This document shows positions 5,231-6,871 of a stretch of 6,871 nucleotides of DNA, one piece after another. The notes under the pieces were generated by a model that saw only the letters and a program-made list of their open reading frames with translations, had not been told where the DNA came from and ran no database searches. The position numbers and the translations under genes were made by a program. The stretch comes from Parachlamydiaceae bacterium (lineage in GTDB: Bacteria > Chlamydiota > Chlamydiia > Chlamydiales > Parachlamydiaceae). The DNA lies in NCBI GenBank assembly GCA_030679615.1, contig JAUXSJ010000318.1, positions 1 to 6,871 of the forward strand. Direction: 5' to 3'. Position 1 is the stretch's first letter, and each line of letters starts with the position of its first letter.

Positions 5231-6082
5231 TTACCCAACGGTATGTTCAAAGCGACGTCGACTTCCTCTGAAAATACCCCTTGCCTCACTTTTAAGAGCA
5301 ATATCTAATAAATGCATCACTTTCATGCCTTTTTCGACGTGATCTCCTGTATGCATTTTAAAGACTAGCTCAGAACTTTTTTTAGTTTTAATACCATCTT
5401 GATTTAATGGAAGATCTGATATTAACAAGAGAGCACCAATAGGTAGTTTATGTCGATAACCTGCTATAAAAAGTGTTGCACATTCCATTTCAATGGATTG
5501 TGGACGCGTTGCTTTTAATTTATGACAAAAGTTTTTATCAAATTCCCAAAATCGTTTGTTTGTCGTATGCGTAATTCCCACATGATATTGGACATGATCT
5601 TCGTCCAAAACATTAGTGACTATTTTTTGTACTAAAAAATTCGCTAATGAAGGAACTTCAGGAGGGAAATAAAAATCAGAAGTTCCTTCTCCTCGGATAC
5701 TAGCAATAGGAACAAAATATTCACCCACTTTATAATGTCGTCGCAAACCTCCGCACATTCCAAGTAACAAACAAGCACGAATAGGTAGGAAAGCGCATAA
5801 GTCAACAACAAGAGCAGCAGCTGGAGAACCAATTTTAAAATCAAGGATACTTACTTTATCTTTTGGTGAATGCGCTACTTTAAATGTGGATCCTTCAATG
5901 ATAGGAACACCTCTACTTTCAGCAAAATATTGAACATATTTTGAAAAGTTTGTTAAGAGAAGGTAGGGTTGATAATCACTTACAGGTGAACCAGAATATC
6001 TTTCTAAAGTATCATGGGCTATTTTCTCTTGTAAGAGAACTTCTTTTTGATTTTCACTTTCCTCATGGTTTGGTGTAAGCAT
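5231..6082 (-). CDS. amn: AMP nucleosidase, short form lacking the N-terminal regulatory domain
   Basis: Expected to split AMP into adenine and ribose 5-phosphate, a purine salvage or adenylate-control reaction. The 283-residue product aligns by eye with the C-terminal catalytic half of E. coli Amn (about 484 residues): ERYSGSPVSDYQPYLLLTNF (27-46), KIGSPAAA (83-90), LLLGMCGGLRRHYKVGEYF (105-123), GEGTSDFYFPPEVPS (131-145), GITHTTNKRFWE (169-180), SIEMECATLFIAGYR (196-210) with the ribose-binding Glu, and ISDLPL (221-226) with the Asp expected to act as catalyst. The roughly 180-residue N-terminal domain of the long form is absent. Other members of the nucleoside phosphorylase superfamily, such as MTA/SAH nucleosidase or futalosine hydrolase, fit less well because of the Amn-specific FTN and FPPEVP blocks. 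AAGGA lies nine bases before the ATG. The gene follows the zinc-ribbon gene by 15 bases in the same direction. Confidence 0.88.
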   Translation of the reverse strand: MLTPNHEESENQKEVLLQEKIAHDTLERYSGSPVSDYQPYLLLTNFSKYVQYFAESRGVPIIEGSTFKVAHSPKDKVSILDFKIGSPAAALVVDLCAFLPIRACLLLGMCGGLRRHYKVGEYFVPIASIRGEGTSDFYFPPEVPSLANFLVQKIVTNVLDEDHVQYHVGITHTTNKRFWEFDKNFCHKLKATRPQSIEMECATLFIAGYRHKLPIGALLLISDLPLNQDGIKTKKSSELVFKMHTGDHVEKGMKVMHLLDIALKSEARGIFRGSRRRFEHTVG

Positions 6083-6097
6083 AATCTTTCGTCCTTA

Positions 6098-6331
6098 TTA
6101 ATCAATTATTTGAGAATCATGTCCTAATAAAGGACCAAAAGAGGAGTTTTGTTTTTTAATGATTGTAAATCGATGATGACATCGTAAACAAAGAACTGTT
6201 TTTTCTAATTGGTTATACATTTTGTCAAACTTATCGTTATTTTCATTAATATATCCGCATTTTGGACAGCGATGATAAAATAAAATACAATCCCAAGTGT
6301 GATTTCCATGTTGTTGTTTAGGATGGCTCAT
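6098..6331 (-). CDS. Small zinc-ribbon protein, unknown role
   Basis: From the ATG at 6331 the product is 77 residues with two zinc-binding pairs: CPKCG (Cys22, Cys25) and CLRCHH (Cys48, Cys51), separated by a 22-residue charged linker. This is a classic zinc-ribbon spacing. HTWDCILFYHR precedes the first pair and RFTIIKK follows the second. The open frame extends upstream to an ATG at 6412, but the extra 27 codons have no ribosome site and overlap the upstream 65-codon gene by 95 bases. The ATG at 6331 leaves a 14-base overlap typical of coupled genes, so it is preferred. The family is not recognised. Zinc ribbons of this size bind nucleic acid or act as partner proteins, but nothing here decides. 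Probably cotranscribed with amn. Confidence 0.65.
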   Translation of the reverse strand: MSHPKQQHGNHTWDCILFYHRCPKCGYINENNDKFDKMYNQLEKTVLCLRCHHRFTIIKKQNSSFGPLLGHDSQIID

Positions 6332-6515
6332 TTTTTGTTTTTGATTTAAAAATTGTTTTAAAAAATCCTTTTTTTCGTGATTGATATTGATGAAGAGACT
6401 CTCCCCATCCATTTATATCATGCATTTCACACCCTATAATTCCTTTACCAGGTTCTACCTTTTCTTTAACCAAGGATTCATCAGGAGGATAATCGCGATA
6501 TTTCTTAAACCACAT
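6318..6515 (-). CDS. 65-aa basic protein of unknown function
   Basis: MWFKKYRDYPPDESLVKEKV starts a 65-residue soluble protein with no signal peptide or membrane segment. The middle part (PGKGIIGCEMHDINGWGESL, residues 22-41) is rich in Gly, and the C-terminus is strongly basic (RKKGFFKTIFKSKTK). GGAG (6529-6526) stands ten bases before the ATG, and a good promoter candidate lies 38 to 66 bases upstream, so this is probably the first gene of the cluster with the zinc-ribbon gene and amn. Its last 14 bases overlap the preferred start of the zinc-ribbon gene. The two frames differ by one base, so a single frameshifted gene is a possible alternative. No family recognised. Confidence 0.6.
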   Translation of the reverse strand: MWFKKYRDYPPDESLVKEKVEPGKGIIGCEMHDINGWGESLHQYQSRKKGFFKTIFKSKTKNEPS

Positions 6516-6552
6516 ATTTATGTATCTCCAAATAGTTTTACTTGAGTTTTGT

Positions 6553-6581
6553 ATCTTAAATAAGTGTCATGTATATATCAA
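6553..6581 (-). promoter_or_regulatory. Candidate sigma-70-type promoter for the 65-aa / zinc-ribbon / amn cluster
   Basis: On the minus strand TTGATA (6581-6576, five of six matches) and TAAGAT (6558-6553, four of six) are exactly 17 bases apart. Transcription would start near 6546, about 30 bases before the first start codon. It is the best promoter match in the window and sits in the divergent gap with the efflux gene. Confidence 0.5.
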
Positions 6582-6654
6582 ATAAATCTTTTATTTCTTT
6601 TCTTTCAATGATAAGGTTTTTTTTCAGAAGATGATCATTTTTATAGGTTAACAA

Positions 6655-6871
6655 ATGAACTTTAAGGGTAAATTGATCCGTTTATCTTTATTAAATTTTT
6701 TGTTTTTATTATCTGCTTGCCAAGTTGGAAAAAGGGCTGAGCCAATAGATTTACCTAATGAAGTATTAAATCAAGCTGTAAAAGATAATACGAATGATTT
6801 AATTAACCCTCATTGTTATTTACAACAAGAATGGTGGGTTCTTTTTGATGATTCCCAATTGAATCAATTCA
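6655..6871 (+). CDS. Outer-membrane efflux lipoprotein of the NodT/TolC family, N-terminal part; 3' end outside the window
   Basis: The ATG at 6655 opens a frame to the end of the window (72 full codons). An in-frame TAA at 6649-6651 rules out a longer N-terminus. The product has a basic start (MNFKGKLIR), a hydrophobic stretch and the lipobox LSAC, so Cys22 should be lipidated and the protein moved to the outer membrane. Further on, residues 60-72 (EWWVLFDDSQLNQF region) match the WWxxFxDxxLnxL motif near the mature N-terminus of NodT-type outer-membrane factors. These form the exit duct for RND or MFS drug pumps or type I exporters; the pump partners would lie beyond the window. The ribosome site is weak (AGG seven bases upstream). 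It diverges from the amn cluster, with a shared gap of 139 bases. Confidence 0.85.
   Translation, partial: MNFKGKLIRLSLLNFLFLLSACQVGKRAEPIDLPNEVLNQAVKDNTNDLINPHCYLQQEWWVLFDDSQLNQF

Noticed and set aside
5644..5844. Minus-strand 66-codon hydrophobic frame
   Set aside because: An out-of-frame shadow inside amn. Its Leu-rich character is a by-product of the amn sequence in another frame.
6332..6412. Upstream ATG at 6412 extending the zinc-ribbon protein by 27 residues
   Set aside because: No ribosome site before it, and it would overlap the upstream gene by 95 bases. The inner ATG gives a normal 14-base overlap.

Overview
The window reads as AT-rich chromosomal DNA from a member of the Chlamydiota, most likely an amoeba-associated 'environmental' chlamydia (Parachlamydiaceae-like). 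The main evidence is the IspF protein: its DSHRF and TSGE...GxGxGV motifs and its altered HSDGD motif resemble, from memory, chlamydial IspF rather than proteobacterial IspF. A secreted-effector-like low-complexity protein and a short AMP nucleosidase also fit. The taxonomic call is an inference from protein motifs; no search was run.

Layout: the window opens with the 3' end of a plus-strand polX (DNA polymerase X with a PHP domain). It converges on minus-strand ispF. Next on the minus strand come an Asn/Lys/Tyr-rich unknown protein (possible type III effector), then a short-chain dehydrogenase with a very strong ribosome site and a likely weak terminator. A gene-poor gap of about 370 bases follows. 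Then come menC (o-succinylbenzoate synthase) and a GNAT acetyltransferase, which overlap by 13 bases and are probably translationally coupled. Fifteen bases upstream of menC sits the most striking object in the window: a 243-bp inverted-repeat element with a GC-rich nested hairpin core and 23-bp outer terminal repeats. Upstream of it is a compact minus-strand cluster: a 65-aa unknown, a 77-aa zinc-ribbon protein, a short AMP nucleosidase and a possible 36-aa microprotein. A good promoter candidate precedes this cluster. The window ends in the start of a divergent plus-strand gene for an outer-membrane efflux lipoprotein (NodT/TolC type).

Working together: IspF (MEP isoprenoid pathway) and MenC (classical menaquinone pathway) are both steps toward quinone and isoprenoid supply, although they are not in one operon. 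AMP nucleosidase suggests purine salvage. The genes otherwise look like a loosely organised chromosomal region rather than a single pathway island. No tRNA, rRNA, CRISPR array, phage or transposase gene was seen.
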